Part shown: piece by piece, positions 45,073 through 54,397 of the stretch | How the letters are laid out: each line of letters begins with the position of its first letter | Position numbering within the stretch: the first letter of the stretch is position 1 | Source: Opitutia bacterium | GTDB taxonomy: Bacteria > Verrucomicrobiota > Verrucomicrobiia > Opitutales > T3Sed10-336 | Length of the DNA stretch: 56,975 nt | Assembly: GCA_003558065.1 (NCBI GenBank) | Contig: PWMU01000037.1 | Location: forward strand, 83,473 to 140,447 | Direction of reading: 5' to 3' | The notes under the pieces: model-generated | Seen by the model: the letters and a program-made list of their open reading frames with translations, nothing else | The model's database searches: none | Told to the model about the DNA's origin: nothing | Program-made: the position numbers and the translations under genes

Positions 45073-47103
45073 ATGCGAATCTGGCTTACTGCGGCAACAA
45101 GTATAATCCTGGCAACGGGCGGAGTGATGAACGCGAACCTGGCGGATCGGCAGTGGAGCGAGCCGAAGGATCTCGGCCCGCTTCTCGAGAATATATCCAT
45201 CCAGCATTGTGTGATCGGCGAAGAGGACGGCGAGCCGGCGGCGTACTTCACGGTGGCCGGGGAGCCGGCGGTGTTCAACGTCGTGGGCCTCGAGGATTAC
45301 CGGCTGATCGATTCATTTTCCCTCGAAGGTGCGGACCGGGCCTGGAGCCACGCGGTGGCGAGCGACGGGTCCGTTTATATCGCAGGGGTCGGGAGCGGAG
45401 CATCGGGACACCTTTACCGGTACCGGCCCGGGGCCGGCGAAGTAGAGGACCTGGGGGCGCCGGTTCGGGGGCACAAGTTTATCTGGGCGCTCGCCGCCGA
45501 CGAACGGGGCGGGGTATTCGGCGGCACCTGGGAGGGCGGCCATGTGTTTCATTTCGACGCGGATACCGGGGAGTATCGGGATTTCGGCAGGATCGATCCC
45601 GAAGAGGACTATATCCGCTCGATCGCTTTCCACAACGGCACCGTCTACGCCGGCTCGGGCGCGCGAAACGGGCGGGTTTGGCGAATCGAGCCGAAGAGCG
45701 GCGAGAGAAGCCGCATTGAGCTTCCGGTCAGGGAGGAGTATGCCGATGAAATCGACAACATGCGGAGCGCCTACCACCTGGCCGTCGCGGGCGATCACCT
45801 TTTTGCGTTTTTTGCAGCGTCCCGCGTGATGCTGGCTTACGACCTGCGGGACGATAAATGGTGGGACGAGACCTTTACCGGAGTGCGCGGGCCGGTAAGC
45901 GGGATTTCCTCGCCCGACCAAACACGGTTCTACTTCGTGAGTCGCTCCGACGGCTTTGTCGAAATCGATCTCGAAACCCGGAAATCCCGGGCGGTCGAAC
46001 GCTTCGACGGCGCATTCCGGGGCGGCGGATGGGTCCGGTTTCGCGATGAGGAAAGTTTTCCGGACAAGGTCCTGGTGACGGTTCACGGGAGCGGGGGCGT
46101 CGACTGGTACGATTTCGAGTCCGGGGAGTCGGGGTCACTTCCATCCCTCGCCCAGGGAACGCCGACCCCGATCCATGCGCTGGAAATGGGGCCGGACGGC
46201 GCCCTTTACGCGAGCGGCTACATGGGATCGAGCGGGGCGCGATTCGATCCCGCGACCCGGGAGATCGAGACCTTTGGGGTCGGCCAGGCCGAAAGCATCG
46301 CTTCGACGGATAAGACGGTTTACTGGGGCGTCTACCCGGGCGCGAGGATTTATGCGCAATCCGCAGGAAAGGGGGAGCTTCCCTCGCCGCGGCGGGCTTT
46401 CGAAATCGGCCATCATCAGGATCGTCCGTATGTGATGACGACCGGGGGAGGCAAACTGTTCATCGGAACCATCCCCGATTACGGGCGCCTTGGCGGGGTC
46501 CTGGCCGTTCGCGATCTGGGGGAGGAAGGTTCCGGTACCGGCGACGTCCGCGTGTATCCGGACATCGTGGACAAGCAGAGCATTGTGGGACTGGTCCGGC
46601 ACACTTCCGGTCTCCTGTTCGGGTCCACCTCTGTTTCGGGAGGATTGGGGATTGAGACCGAGGCCGAAAAAGCGCGGCTGTTCGTTTGGGATGTCGACAA
46701 TGAAAAGAAAATTCACGAATGGAGTCCGGAGCTGCCCGGTGCGGAGAAAGCGCCGATGATCAGCGGCCTGTCGCTCGGTCCGGACGACAACGTCTGGGGC
46801 GCGATGAACGGGGTGGTTTTCGTCATCGATCCTGAATCTTTCCAAATCGTTCGTTACCGCAATGTCTACCCCGATGTCACCCGCTACGGTCGCTGGCGGC
46901 CGGTCCACCTGCGGTGGGGATCCGACGGCCTGCTTTATTCCGATATCGCCGGACGGATTACCGTTATCGATCCCGAAACGCTCGAGTCCCTGGATCTCGG
47001 AGTTCGCTCCGGCCTGATGGCCCTCGATCGGGAGGACAACCTTTATTACGTGAGGGGATCCCGCCTCATGATGATTTCAGCGAAAAACAACAACGAAGAG
47101 TAA
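45073..47103 (+). CDS. secreted beta-propeller protein
   Basis: This 676-residue protein has a signal peptide (MRIWLTAATSIILATGG, cleavage near VMNA) and then repeated 45-60-residue units with the pattern GxVYxxxxxx...LYRYDPxTGExxxLG. Examples are GHLYRYRPGAGEVEDLGAP, GHVFHFDADTGEYRDFG and GRVWRIEPKSGERSRIEL. This is a beta-propeller of the kind found in PVC surface or periplasmic proteins linked to saccharide use. No catalytic motif is recognisable, so binding or lyase-type activity both remain open. The gene begins 10 bases after the regulator and its stop is 3 bases before the prepilin-like gene. Confidence 0.8.
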   Translation: MRIWLTAATSIILATGGVMNANLADRQWSEPKDLGPLLENISIQHCVIGEEDGEPAAYFTVAGEPAVFNVVGLEDYRLIDSFSLEGADRAWSHAVASDGSVYIAGVGSGASGHLYRYRPGAGEVEDLGAPVRGHKFIWALAADERGGVFGGTWEGGHVFHFDADTGEYRDFGRIDPEEDYIRSIAFHNGTVYAGSGARNGRVWRIEPKSGERSRIELPVREEYADEIDNMRSAYHLAVAGDHLFAFFAASRVMLAYDLRDDKWWDETFTGVRGPVSGISSPDQTRFYFVSRSDGFVEIDLETRKSRAVERFDGAFRGGGWVRFRDEESFPDKVLVTVHGSGGVDWYDFESGESGSLPSLAQGTPTPIHALEMGPDGALYASGYMGSSGARFDPATREIETFGVGQAESIASTDKTVYWGVYPGARIYAQSAGKGELPSPRRAFEIGHHQDRPYVMTTGGGKLFIGTIPDYGRLGGVLAVRDLGEEGSGTGDVRVYPDIVDKQSIVGLVRHTSGLLFGSTSVSGGLGIETEAEKARLFVWDVDNEKKIHEWSPELPGAEKAPMISGLSLGPDDNVWGAMNGVVFVIDPESFQIVRYRNVYPDVTRYGRWRPVHLRWGSDGLLYSDIAGRITVIDPETLESLDLGVRSGLMALDREDNLYYVRGSRLMMISAKNNNEE

Positions 47104-47105
47104 CC

Positions 47106-47819
47106 ATGACTACGCATCGCATCTTGGAACCGACAGGGCGCCGCCGGGCGGCCGGCGGATTTACGTTGATCGAGCTGCTTACCGTGATCGCGATTATCGG
47201 CATCCTGGCCGCCATCCTGATCCCGGTTGTCAGCAAGGTCCGGGAATCGGCCCGCGCCGCGAATTGCACTTCGAATCTCCGGGAGATCGGAGGTGCCATT
47301 GCCCTTTACACCAACGATAACGGCCGCACGCCGCCGTCCCGCGATCCGCGCTCGACCGGGGGCGCACGGACGCTCGCATGGACCCTTTGGACGTATGTGG
47401 GCTACGATATGAGCAGCTTCGGCTCCGAAATGAGCGGGCGGACCGGGAATCAGATGACCGTGTTCAATTGTCCCTCGACCGAAAACAATCCCATTCCCAC
47501 GCCCGATTCCACGGTGTTCACGTCCCGTCCGCATTCCTACATTCTCAATATGGGAGCCGCGGCCACCATCCTGGGGGGTGACTTCGAAAACGGGGTGAAT
47601 AACGGCTTTCCTATCGAGAATCTGCATACGCCCAGTCGCACCGTTTCCGTCTTTGAATGCTCATTCTATTACGGGGGGGCAGATCATTACCACAACCAGT
47701 ACGGACTGATGAGCCACGATGGTTCGTCGAACTTTCTCTACTGGGACGGCCATGTCGAACGCTTCAGCTACGAGGACGTCCCCGACGAATCGAACGATGT
47801 CTTCTGGTCCGGCCACTGA
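47106..47819 (+). CDS. prepilin-type N-terminal domain protein (PVC pseudopilin-like)
   Basis: The ATG at 47106 gives a 237-residue protein. A class III signal is cut between G18 and F19 in GG-FTLIELLTVIAIIG, with E23 as the conserved fifth residue of the mature form, followed by the usual hydrophobic helix (AAILIPVVSKVRESARAANC). The remainder is the globular domain typical of PVC proteins, ending with SHDGSSNFLYWDGHVERF, a variant of the H-x9-DG motif. Many copies of this family occur in such genomes, and export by a type II/IV-pilus-like machine is inferred. Position: three bases after the propeller gene and 47 bases before the next. Confidence 0.88.
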   Translation: MTTHRILEPTGRRRAAGGFTLIELLTVIAIIGILAAILIPVVSKVRESARAANCTSNLREIGGAIALYTNDNGRTPPSRDPRSTGGARTLAWTLWTYVGYDMSSFGSEMSGRTGNQMTVFNCPSTENNPIPTPDSTVFTSRPHSYILNMGAAATILGGDFENGVNNGFPIENLHTPSRTVSVFECSFYYGGADHYHNQYGLMSHDGSSNFLYWDGHVERFSYEDVPDESNDVFWSGH

Positions 47820-47865
47820 GGGCGGCGGCACCTTTTTCCATGAACCTAAATCTTGGACGGAATCT

Positions 47866-49758
47866 ATGAGCAAACCAAACAAACTTCTCGTGTTCGCGGC
47901 CGGCGCCGGTTTTGCCGCCGCAACCGTATTGAACGCCAATATATCGTTGACCGACGATTTTAACGACCGTGAGGTGGGCGACGAACTGATCGGTTCGACC
48001 ACTTCCGGCGGCCAGTGGGTGTGGACCGCCGCCTCCGAGGCGCAGCCGCTGATCGCCGAGGATGGCGACCGTACTTATGTCGATTTCGGTTCGGACAACC
48101 ACGAGTCGATGGGCTGGCAGTCGGCCGACGACGGCAGCCACCTGCGCGTCGATCCGGACGGCAAACTGGTCATCGAGTTCGACTACCTGTACCTGACGCC
48201 GTGGGGTGACAACAATGCCTTCAACGTGCGGTACCTGATGGAGGAGCGCTGGCTCAACCCCCTCAGCGGCGGCCACCCGGACCCGCAGGGCTACGGACTC
48301 CGCTTGCGGGTAACCGGGGACGAAACACTCGATTACGATATACGCCAACGGGGCGGGGGAGACTGGACCTCGGTCGCGGGTACCGAGGGGACCTTCGAGA
48401 CCTCCGGCCTGCTCGATTCCGACGGGGACACCCCGGGCCGTTCGGTTCGGATCCGGCTCGAGGTGGAGGGCAATCACCAGAGCCTCTGGATCGACGGCGA
48501 GCACAAATTCACCGTCGACATCGATCCGCTGCCCCAGAACGAGGAGTTCACCGGCGGTTACGTTCAGATGTGGACCAATGGCAGCCGCCGGCGGGCCATC
48601 GACAACCTCTCCATCGAGGGCATTCTCCCGGAACGTCCCGAACCCGGGTTTGCCGAATGGGTGCTGGAAGACGACTTCGAAAACCGCGAGGCCGGGCAGG
48701 ATCTCATCGGTACGGTCACTTCCGACGAGCAATGGGAATGGACCTACCACAGCGCGGTGTCGCCGGTCATCGGCGAACACGAAGGGCGCAAGTTCGTTGA
48801 TTTCGGAGGTGAGGACCAGTTGTCCATGACCTGGCAGTCCACCGACAACGGTGAGTACTTCCACCTCGATCCGGAGGAAACCCTGGTTTTCGAATACGAT
48901 TACCTCTACCTCACGGCCTGGGATGACCCCAACTTCTTGAATCTCCACTACCTGCTCGACGACCGATGGACCAATATGGGAGGCGCCAGCGATCCGACCG
49001 GCTACTCGCTGCGCCTGCAGGCGGCGGGCGTCAATACCCTCGAATACGCCATCCGCCACCGTTCCGGCGGGAGCTATTCGTCCGTTCCGGGTACCGAGGG
49101 AAGTGTCGAGGTGCCGGGGCTTATCAATACCTCCGACGGGGAAACCCCGGGCAACCCGGCGCGGATCCGCTTGGAAGTCCGGGGCAACCACCAGAGTCTC
49201 TGGATCGACGGCGAGCACCAGTTCACCGTCGACATCGATCCGCTGCCGCAGAACGAGGAATTCGAAAACGCGTTTGTCCAGTTCTGGTCCAACAGTGCCC
49301 GTCGCCGGGGTTTGGACAACCTCGCGATCGGCTACGTGGGGGAGGATGTTCCCGCCGCTGGATTCGACGATTGGCTCGACGGTTATTTCACTGAGGATCA
49401 GATCGGCGACGAGGACGTCAGCGGCCCCAACGCCGATCCGGCGGGAGACGGGATTCCGAACTTCCTGAAATACGCCTTGAACCTCGATCCCTGGGAATCC
49501 TCACGTTCCGCTCTGCCGGCCGCCGGCTGGGAGGACGGTCAGCTTTCGTTGACGTATCGCCGTCTCAAGGACGCCGAGGATGTCAGTTACATTGTAGAGG
49601 TCTCCAGCGACCTGGTCGACTGGGAGTCCGGACAGGACTACGTGGAGGTTGGCGCTGTTTCCGATGAAGGTGATGTCGAACGGGTCGAGGCGCTCGCGGT
49701 CGCCTTTCCCGGGGGCGCGGATCGTGGATTCATGCGCCTGCGGGTGGTCCGGGAATAG
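47866..49758 (+). CDS. secreted protein with two tandem jelly-roll-like domains and C-terminal surface module
   Basis: The ATG at 47866 gives 630 residues with a signal peptide ending near VLNA. Two copies of a domain of about 230 residues follow. They share ENREAGQDLIGT-type openings, the EFDYLYLTPWGD/FEYDYLYLTAWDD stretch, and NHQSLWIDGEHKFTVDIDPL near the end, and look like LamG/concanavalin-like beta-sandwich lectin domains. The last 125 residues (from YFTEDQIGDEDVSGPNADPA) match the C-terminus of the protein encoded at 24541. A strong terminator follows. The likely role is binding of a saccharide at the surface; no enzyme motif is seen. Confidence 0.82.
   Translation: MSKPNKLLVFAAGAGFAAATVLNANISLTDDFNDREVGDELIGSTTSGGQWVWTAASEAQPLIAEDGDRTYVDFGSDNHESMGWQSADDGSHLRVDPDGKLVIEFDYLYLTPWGDNNAFNVRYLMEERWLNPLSGGHPDPQGYGLRLRVTGDETLDYDIRQRGGGDWTSVAGTEGTFETSGLLDSDGDTPGRSVRIRLEVEGNHQSLWIDGEHKFTVDIDPLPQNEEFTGGYVQMWTNGSRRRAIDNLSIEGILPERPEPGFAEWVLEDDFENREAGQDLIGTVTSDEQWEWTYHSAVSPVIGEHEGRKFVDFGGEDQLSMTWQSTDNGEYFHLDPEETLVFEYDYLYLTAWDDPNFLNLHYLLDDRWTNMGGASDPTGYSLRLQAAGVNTLEYAIRHRSGGSYSSVPGTEGSVEVPGLINTSDGETPGNPARIRLEVRGNHQSLWIDGEHQFTVDIDPLPQNEEFENAFVQFWSNSARRRGLDNLAIGYVGEDVPAAGFDDWLDGYFTEDQIGDEDVSGPNADPAGDGIPNFLKYALNLDPWESSRSALPAAGWEDGQLSLTYRRLKDAEDVSYIVEVSSDLVDWESGQDYVEVGAVSDEGDVERVEALAVAFPGGADRGFMRLRVVRE
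48472..48549 (+). repeat. intragenic duplicated segment, copy 1
   Basis: This 78-base stretch encodes NHQSLWIDGEHKFTVDIDPL and the following residues of the first jelly-roll domain. It is nearly identical at DNA level to 49186-49263, with about seven differences, mostly at third codon positions. Confidence 0.85.
49186..49263 (+). repeat. intragenic duplicated segment, copy 2
   Basis: The second copy of the 78-base element lies in the second jelly-roll domain. The rest of the two domains is much more diverged, so this segment may be under gene conversion or strong functional constraint. Confidence 0.85.
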
Positions 49759-49794
49759 TCTTATGCAAACGACGTGGAACTTAGGTTCCGCAAG

Positions 49795-49830
49795 GCGGCG
49801 GCTCACAGGTTGAGCCGCCGCTTTTGTTTT
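49795..49830 (+). terminator. intrinsic terminator of the 43.9-49.8 kb operon
   Basis: A perfect 11-bp stem (GCGGCGGCTCA 49795-49805, TGAGCCGCCGC 49811-49821) with a CAGGT loop is followed by TTTTGTTTT. It lies 37 bases after the last stop and excludes any start of the next gene before about 49831. Confidence 0.9.
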
Positions 49831-49938
49831 GGCTCTGGCGTGTACGTCGTGGGGGCAGGATCGAACGACGGTGCCGAAGCGTTGGCCGCATTCATTTTGG
49901 AACTGCACTACCAGGGAAAACCCGGTAGGAAAACCGGC

Positions 49939-50460
49939 ATGAAATCGATAGCTTTTTCCGGCTTGATCGTGCGACCATTCCAACCCGGGGACGCCGATGC
50001 GATCATGGAGATTACGAAGGCCGCCTGGGACGGTGTGACCATGGCCGAATTGCGTGAGAAACAATTGGGACTCGTCGAGGGAAAGCCCTGGCGGGAACAC
50101 AAGGCCGGTTCGGTACTGGCACAGTGTCAACGCCGTCCGGATTGGGCTTTGGTGGGGCTCGTCAATGGGGAAATTATCGGTTACGCGACCATGAGTCTGA
50201 GTCCCGGCGGGGAAATCGGGACCGTCGGCAACAACGCCGTTCATCCCAGGTGGCAGGGGCGGGGTATCGGAACGGCACTTATCGGCGAGGTTGTCCGCCG
50301 GTTGGAGGCAGCGGGCGTTCGGCTGTTGGAGGTCGCAACCCTGAAAGAGGACGCCGCCGCCCAGCGCGTTTACGAAAAGCTCGGTTTCCAAGAGGTCACC
50401 CGGACCCTTCATTACAGCCGCAGACCCCTGGCCGGGGAGTCAGGTGTGACGCCAGTGTAA
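49939..50460 (+). CDS. GNAT family N-acetyltransferase
   Basis: The ATG at 49939 gives a 173-residue protein; the longer open frame to 49774 runs through the terminator and is not used. The acetyl-CoA loop is visible in HPRWQGRGIGTALIGEVVRRL (split as HPRWQGRGIG and TALIGEVVRRL), and the following VATLKEDAAAQRVYEKLGFQEV is the typical C-terminal half of GNAT proteins acting on amino groups. The N-terminus IVRPFQPGDADAIMEI is also standard. The substrate is unknown. It is convergent with the alpha-E gene. Confidence 0.88.
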   Translation: MKSIAFSGLIVRPFQPGDADAIMEITKAAWDGVTMAELREKQLGLVEGKPWREHKAGSVLAQCQRRPDWALVGLVNGEIIGYATMSLSPGGEIGTVGNNAVHPRWQGRGIGTALIGEVVRRLEAAGVRLLEVATLKEDAAAQRVYEKLGFQEVTRTLHYSRRPLAGESGVTPV

Positions 50461-50516
50461 GTCATTGCCGTGGCTGCTGCCGTCATCAAGTGAAGACGGG
50501 CAGGCGCTGAAAGCGG

Positions 50517-51482
50517 TCAGACAACGGTCCCGCTCAGCGGACGCAGCGAGAAAAACGTATCGTAAATCGTATCGCCGATTCCGTTGATACGCAACTGACA
50601 GCGATCAAGATACTCGTGCAGGCCGGCCTCCATGATCTCCTCGACGCGCATGTAGGTCAGATCGGACCTCAGCTGTCCCAGTCGCTGTTCGGGGACATTC
50701 TGAAAGGCGCCCTCGCTCGAGCCCGTAATGGCATGCAGGGATTCCGCCGTGCGGTTCAGGCAATACAGCACGGCGCGCGGAAACTGGCGGTCGAGAAGAA
50801 GAAACTCAACAACGCGGGAAGGGAGGATTTCTCCGTATTTCTGCCGGTACATTTCAAAAGCACTCGCCGATCGAAGCACGGCCCCCCATTGGATGTCGTC
50901 CACGGACATCCCTATATGTTCGACGGTGGGCAGGAGGATGAAGTATTTCACGTCCAGCAACCGGGTGGTCTTATCGGCCCGCTCCAGCATCCGGCCCAAC
51001 CGGCAGAAATGCCAGGCCTCGGCGTGCGTCATCGTGGCTTCCATCAGCCCCTGGAACAGCAGGGAGCCCATCTTCATCCGGGTATAAAATTCGTGCGGGG
51101 ATTCAAGGACGTCGGGATCGGCAGCCGCGCGGTTGACATAGAGGTACATGCGGTTCAATTGCTCCCAGATCTCCGTCGTAATGGTCGATCGTATCGTGCG
51201 CGCATTTTCCCGGGCCGCGGTCGAACAGGAGAGAACTGAATTCGGGTTATCGCGATCAAAGGCCAGGAATCGAATGACGTTTGCCTGATTCGCCTCGCCG
51301 TAGCCGGCATCGAAAGTGGCATGGTCGCCCATGATGGTGACCAGAGGCCGCCACTGGGTATCCTCTTCGCCCTCCAGGTCCAGGGTCATGTGGGAGTTGA
51401 CCTCGATCGACCGGGCGACATTCTCGGCGCGTTCGATGTAGCGACCGATCCAATACATGGAATTGGCGACACGACTTAACAT
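50517..51482 (-). CDS. alpha-E domain protein (DUF403)
   Basis: This 321-residue protein matches the alpha-E family, an alpha-helical domain named for its repeated glutamates. It opens MLSRVANSMYWIGRYIERAENVARSIEVN and contains ACSTAARENARTIRSTITTEIWEQLN-type helices, both characteristic (each quoted here only in part: MLSRVANSMYWIGRYIERA and ENARTIRSTITTEIWEQLN). It is nearly always found next to a circularly permuted ATP-grasp gene, as here, and is thought to be a partner in making a peptide or amide product. It lies 10 bases after the ATP-grasp stop and shares its transcript. Confidence 0.9.
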   Translation of the reverse strand: MLSRVANSMYWIGRYIERAENVARSIEVNSHMTLDLEGEEDTQWRPLVTIMGDHATFDAGYGEANQANVIRFLAFDRDNPNSVLSCSTAARENARTIRSTITTEIWEQLNRMYLYVNRAAADPDVLESPHEFYTRMKMGSLLFQGLMEATMTHAEAWHFCRLGRMLERADKTTRLLDVKYFILLPTVEHIGMSVDDIQWGAVLRSASAFEMYRQKYGEILPSRVVEFLLLDRQFPRAVLYCLNRTAESLHAITGSSEGAFQNVPEQRLGQLRSDLTYMRVEEIMEAGLHEYLDRCQLRINGIGDTIYDTFFSLRPLSGTVV

Positions 51483-51492
51483 ACCCTCATTT

Positions 51493-52926
51493 TCACTGGG
51501 TTAAGACCCACGTGTCCTTGCTTCCGCCCCCCTGGGAGGAATTGACAACCAGGGATCCCTTGGTAAGAGCCACACGGGTCAAGCCGCCCGGCATGACATA
51601 GATATCTTTTCCGTAAAGGATATATGGCCTCAGGTCCACGTGCCTCCCTTCAAAATGATCCCCGACAATCACCGGGGCGCGGGACAGAGACAGCGTTGGC
51701 TGCGCGATATAGTTTCGAGGGGAGCGCACGATGCGCCGGGCGAACTCCTCCCGCTGTTCCTGAGTGGAGTGGGGACCCACCAGCATGCCGTACCCGCCGG
51801 ATTCATTGGCGGCCTTAACCACCAGTTCGTCCAGGTGTTCCAGCACATACGAACGGTCCTTCTCTTCTTCGCAAATATAGGTCGGCACATTCGGCAGAAT
51901 AATATCCTGATCGAGATAATACTTCACTATACGCGGCACATAGTTGTAGATCACCTTGTCATCGGCAATGCCTGTGCCCGGCGCGTTCGCGATCGCGACG
52001 CCGCCTTTTTTGTAGACTTCAAAGAGGCCGGGAACGCCGAGCATCGAGTCCGGCCGGAAAACTTGAGGGTCGATAAAGTCGTCGTCAATGCGCCGGTAAA
52101 TGACGTCCACCCGCTGCAGCCCTTTGGTGGTTCGCATGCATACGAAGTTGTTGTCGACCACCAGGTCGCTGCCTTCCACAAGGTCCACCCCCATCTGTTG
52201 AGCCAGAAAGGCGTGTTCAAAGTAGGCTGAATTAAAAGCACCCGGCGACAGCACGGCAACCGTCGGTGAGGATTGGCGATCGGCGGCCAGGTGTTTGAGT
52301 GTCTCCAGTAAATGGCTGGGGTAATCCGAAACGGGACGGATATGGGATTGTCGGAAGACGCGAGGAAACGTCCGCTTCAACACCTGCCGGTTCGCAAGTA
52401 CGTAGGAAACGCCGGAGGGACAGCGGAGATTGTCTTCCAGGACGTAAAAGCTTCCGTCCTTGCCCCGGATCAGGTCCGTACCCGTGATATGGCACCAAAT
52501 ACCTTTGGGAGGCTTCAGGCCCGCGCACTCGGACAGGTGGCTGGTGGCGGACAGCACACGTTCTTTGGGAACCACCCCGTCGCGCAGTATCTTCTGGTCT
52601 CCGTAAATATCATCGATAAAGAGGTTCAGTGCTTCGATGCGCTGGCGCAGTCCCGTCTCGATCACATCCCATTCGCGCGCCGAAATAATGCGGGGGATGA
52701 TGTCAAAGGGGAAAATGCGTTCCGTTCCTCCCACCGCACCGTAGGCGTTGAAGGTAATCCCCATCTGCATCAACGCCTGTTCGGCAGTGGCCTGACGGAG
52801 GATCAGTTCGTCGTTTGAAAGGGAATCGATCCGGTCCACGAGCAGTTCGGCGCCAAAGCGCGCCTTGCCCGGGCCTTCGAGCAGCTCGTCGTAGAAGCCG
52901 TTTGTCTCGTAGTCATCAAATCGCAT
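51493..52926 (-). CDS. circularly permuted ATP-grasp protein (type 2)
   Basis: The start at 52926 (MRFDDYETNGFYDELLEG) is chosen because this is where family members begin; the open frame extends 16 codons further upstream. The 477-residue protein has the stretches GITFNAYGAVGGTERIFPFD and RIISAREWDVIETGL, then IYGDQKILRDGVVP, then DGSFYVLEDNLRCPSGVSYVL and a C-terminal part with KAANESGGYGMLVGP. The family is predicted to form amide or peptide bonds using ATP. Neighbours are alpha-E, a zinc peptidase and a transglutaminase-like gene, the combination seen in predicted peptide-modification clusters. Confidence 0.9.
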   Translation of the reverse strand: MRFDDYETNGFYDELLEGPGKARFGAELLVDRIDSLSNDELILRQATAEQALMQMGITFNAYGAVGGTERIFPFDIIPRIISAREWDVIETGLRQRIEALNLFIDDIYGDQKILRDGVVPKERVLSATSHLSECAGLKPPKGIWCHITGTDLIRGKDGSFYVLEDNLRCPSGVSYVLANRQVLKRTFPRVFRQSHIRPVSDYPSHLLETLKHLAADRQSSPTVAVLSPGAFNSAYFEHAFLAQQMGVDLVEGSDLVVDNNFVCMRTTKGLQRVDVIYRRIDDDFIDPQVFRPDSMLGVPGLFEVYKKGGVAIANAPGTGIADDKVIYNYVPRIVKYYLDQDIILPNVPTYICEEEKDRSYVLEHLDELVVKAANESGGYGMLVGPHSTQEQREEFARRIVRSPRNYIAQPTLSLSRAPVIVGDHFEGRHVDLRPYILYGKDIYVMPGGLTRVALTKGSLVVNSSQGGGSKDTWVLTQ

Positions 52927-53080
52927 CGCGGGATTTCCGGAACTGATGATGGACACGCCATGGAGAATCGTCAATAAGACTCAGGCGAAGTGGCCGCGAA
53001 GCCCACGGTCTTTTCATTTGCAAGCTTTAATCCCCTTTTTTTAACCAAAAATCTCAAATTTCAAATTCACGATCTGAAAT

Positions 53081-53118
53081 GCTTTTTCATGCGGCCTTCA
53101 GAGGCCAAATGAAAAAGC
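53081..53118. terminator. two-tier hairpin, possible terminator
   Basis: An outer 10-bp stem (GCTTTTTCAT 53081-53090, ATGAAAAAGC 53109-53118) encloses an inner 5-bp stem (GGCCT 53093-53097, AGGCC 53102-53106). It lies between the zinc peptidase and ATP-grasp genes, both on the minus strand, and may separate their transcripts. Confidence 0.5.
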
Positions 53119-53225
53119 CGTGCCGCGAAGCCCTGGCAGCCCGTCGGGCTTAGGTTTTCGGAAATCGTTGAAGATTTCGGAACGTTCGGAAGGCCGGTGA
53201 CATTTACTCGGATTTCGACGGACTG

Positions 53226-54314
53226 CTAGGAGGCGCCCCCGGTAATCTGGCGTTGCTCACTGCGGACATCCCGGCATACCGAGTGGACGAAGCGCAGCTT
53301 TTCCACAACCGGCGCCACCATGATCTCCGGTACCATATCCAGCAATCCCAGGGTGCGGCTCATCTCATTCAGGCCGATTCCCAGCCGCTGATAACGGCCG
53401 ACCATCCAGTCCAGGTCGTCATCCTTGAACCAGGGGCCCGGAAGAAATCCGATTTGCACGGCTGTCTCCAGGGCGCTGACCATATCCAGGTACATGGCGA
53501 ACGTTTCCGCCCAATCCTCCCAGGGGTGCATGGACGCGTAGGCGCTGACGTGGCTCTCCGCCCAATCGGGGCGGGCGCGGCTCCCGTAATAATTCTCCAG
53601 TGCCGTGGCATAATCCGGATGGTAGGGATCCCCGAAAATCGACGTAAATTCGGCCTCCCGCCATCCCTTGATGAGGATTTCCCAGTAATAGTGTCCGATT
53701 TCATGACGGAAATGGCCGATCAGGGTGCGATGCGCCTCCCCCATGTCCACGCGCAACCGTTCCCGCTCCACTTCGTCGGCTTCTCGGATGTTGATCGTGA
53801 TGTGGCCGTCCGCATGCCCGGTATAGACCCGTTCCTTGGGCCCCATGGACCTCCAGAAGTCAAAGGCGGGAATCACATCGTCCTTGAAGTGGAACGAAAG
53901 TGGCGGCTCAAAGCCCTCGGATGCCGTCCCGTGCGGAAGGTTCAGGAGCTCGAGGTCGTAGAACAGCCGGCGTTTCGCGACTTCCAGCCGGTACCATTTG
54001 TCGAGGTTGCCGGCGACGTGTAAATCCGGGATAGTCAGGTTATACCGGCAACAATCACAGTACGCCTGCGACGGAGCTTCCCCTCCGGGCGCGACGATGC
54101 AGCGGTTGCAGACGTTGTACTTCGAGTAGTTGGTGCATTTGACAAGGATCGCGCCGCAGGCGGGATTGCCGCACCGGGCCTTCCCGTTGCCGGTATCGGT
54201 CAATGGCGTCAGGGTGTTGCAGGCCGTGCAGAAACCGAGCTCCGAGTCGCAGCGCAGGCACCGGCTGTTTTCGAAGAAAAGCGGCTGACCGCACGAACAG
54301 GTGTAAATTTTCAT
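53226..54314 (-). CDS. zinc-ribbon and zinc-binding metallopeptidase family protein
   Basis: The start at 54314 gives MKIYTCSCGQPLFFENSRCLRC-type zinc-ribbon cysteines (quoted: MKIYTCSCGQPLFF and NSRCLRCDSELGFCTACNTL) and further Cys pairs over about the first 110 residues. A metallopeptidase part follows with the HEIGH motif at residues 204-208 (FRHEIGHYYW), and YASMHPWEDWAETFAMYLD, where an acidic residue may be the third zinc ligand. The 362-residue protein matches the putative zinc-binding peptidase family that sits beside ATP-grasp and transglutaminase genes in other bacteria. It has no signal peptide. It is divergent from the transglutaminase gene across an 83-base gap. Confidence 0.88.
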   Translation of the reverse strand: MKIYTCSCGQPLFFENSRCLRCDSELGFCTACNTLTPLTDTGNGKARCGNPACGAILVKCTNYSKYNVCNRCIVAPGGEAPSQAYCDCCRYNLTIPDLHVAGNLDKWYRLEVAKRRLFYDLELLNLPHGTASEGFEPPLSFHFKDDVIPAFDFWRSMGPKERVYTGHADGHITINIREADEVERERLRVDMGEAHRTLIGHFRHEIGHYYWEILIKGWREAEFTSIFGDPYHPDYATALENYYGSRARPDWAESHVSAYASMHPWEDWAETFAMYLDMVSALETAVQIGFLPGPWFKDDDLDWMVGRYQRLGIGLNEMSRTLGLLDMVPEIMVAPVVEKLRFVHSVCRDVRSEQRQITGGAS

Positions 54315-54397
54315 AACGGGCGCGCTACAAGTTAACGCTTCCACCCTATTGCTAACCGTGGCACACTTCAGGTTGCAAGAACAGACCTGAAGAGCCC

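Noticed and set aside
49774-49938. Upstream start for the GNAT gene
   Set aside because: It would translate through the strong terminator hairpin; the ATG at 49939 begins the GNAT fold.
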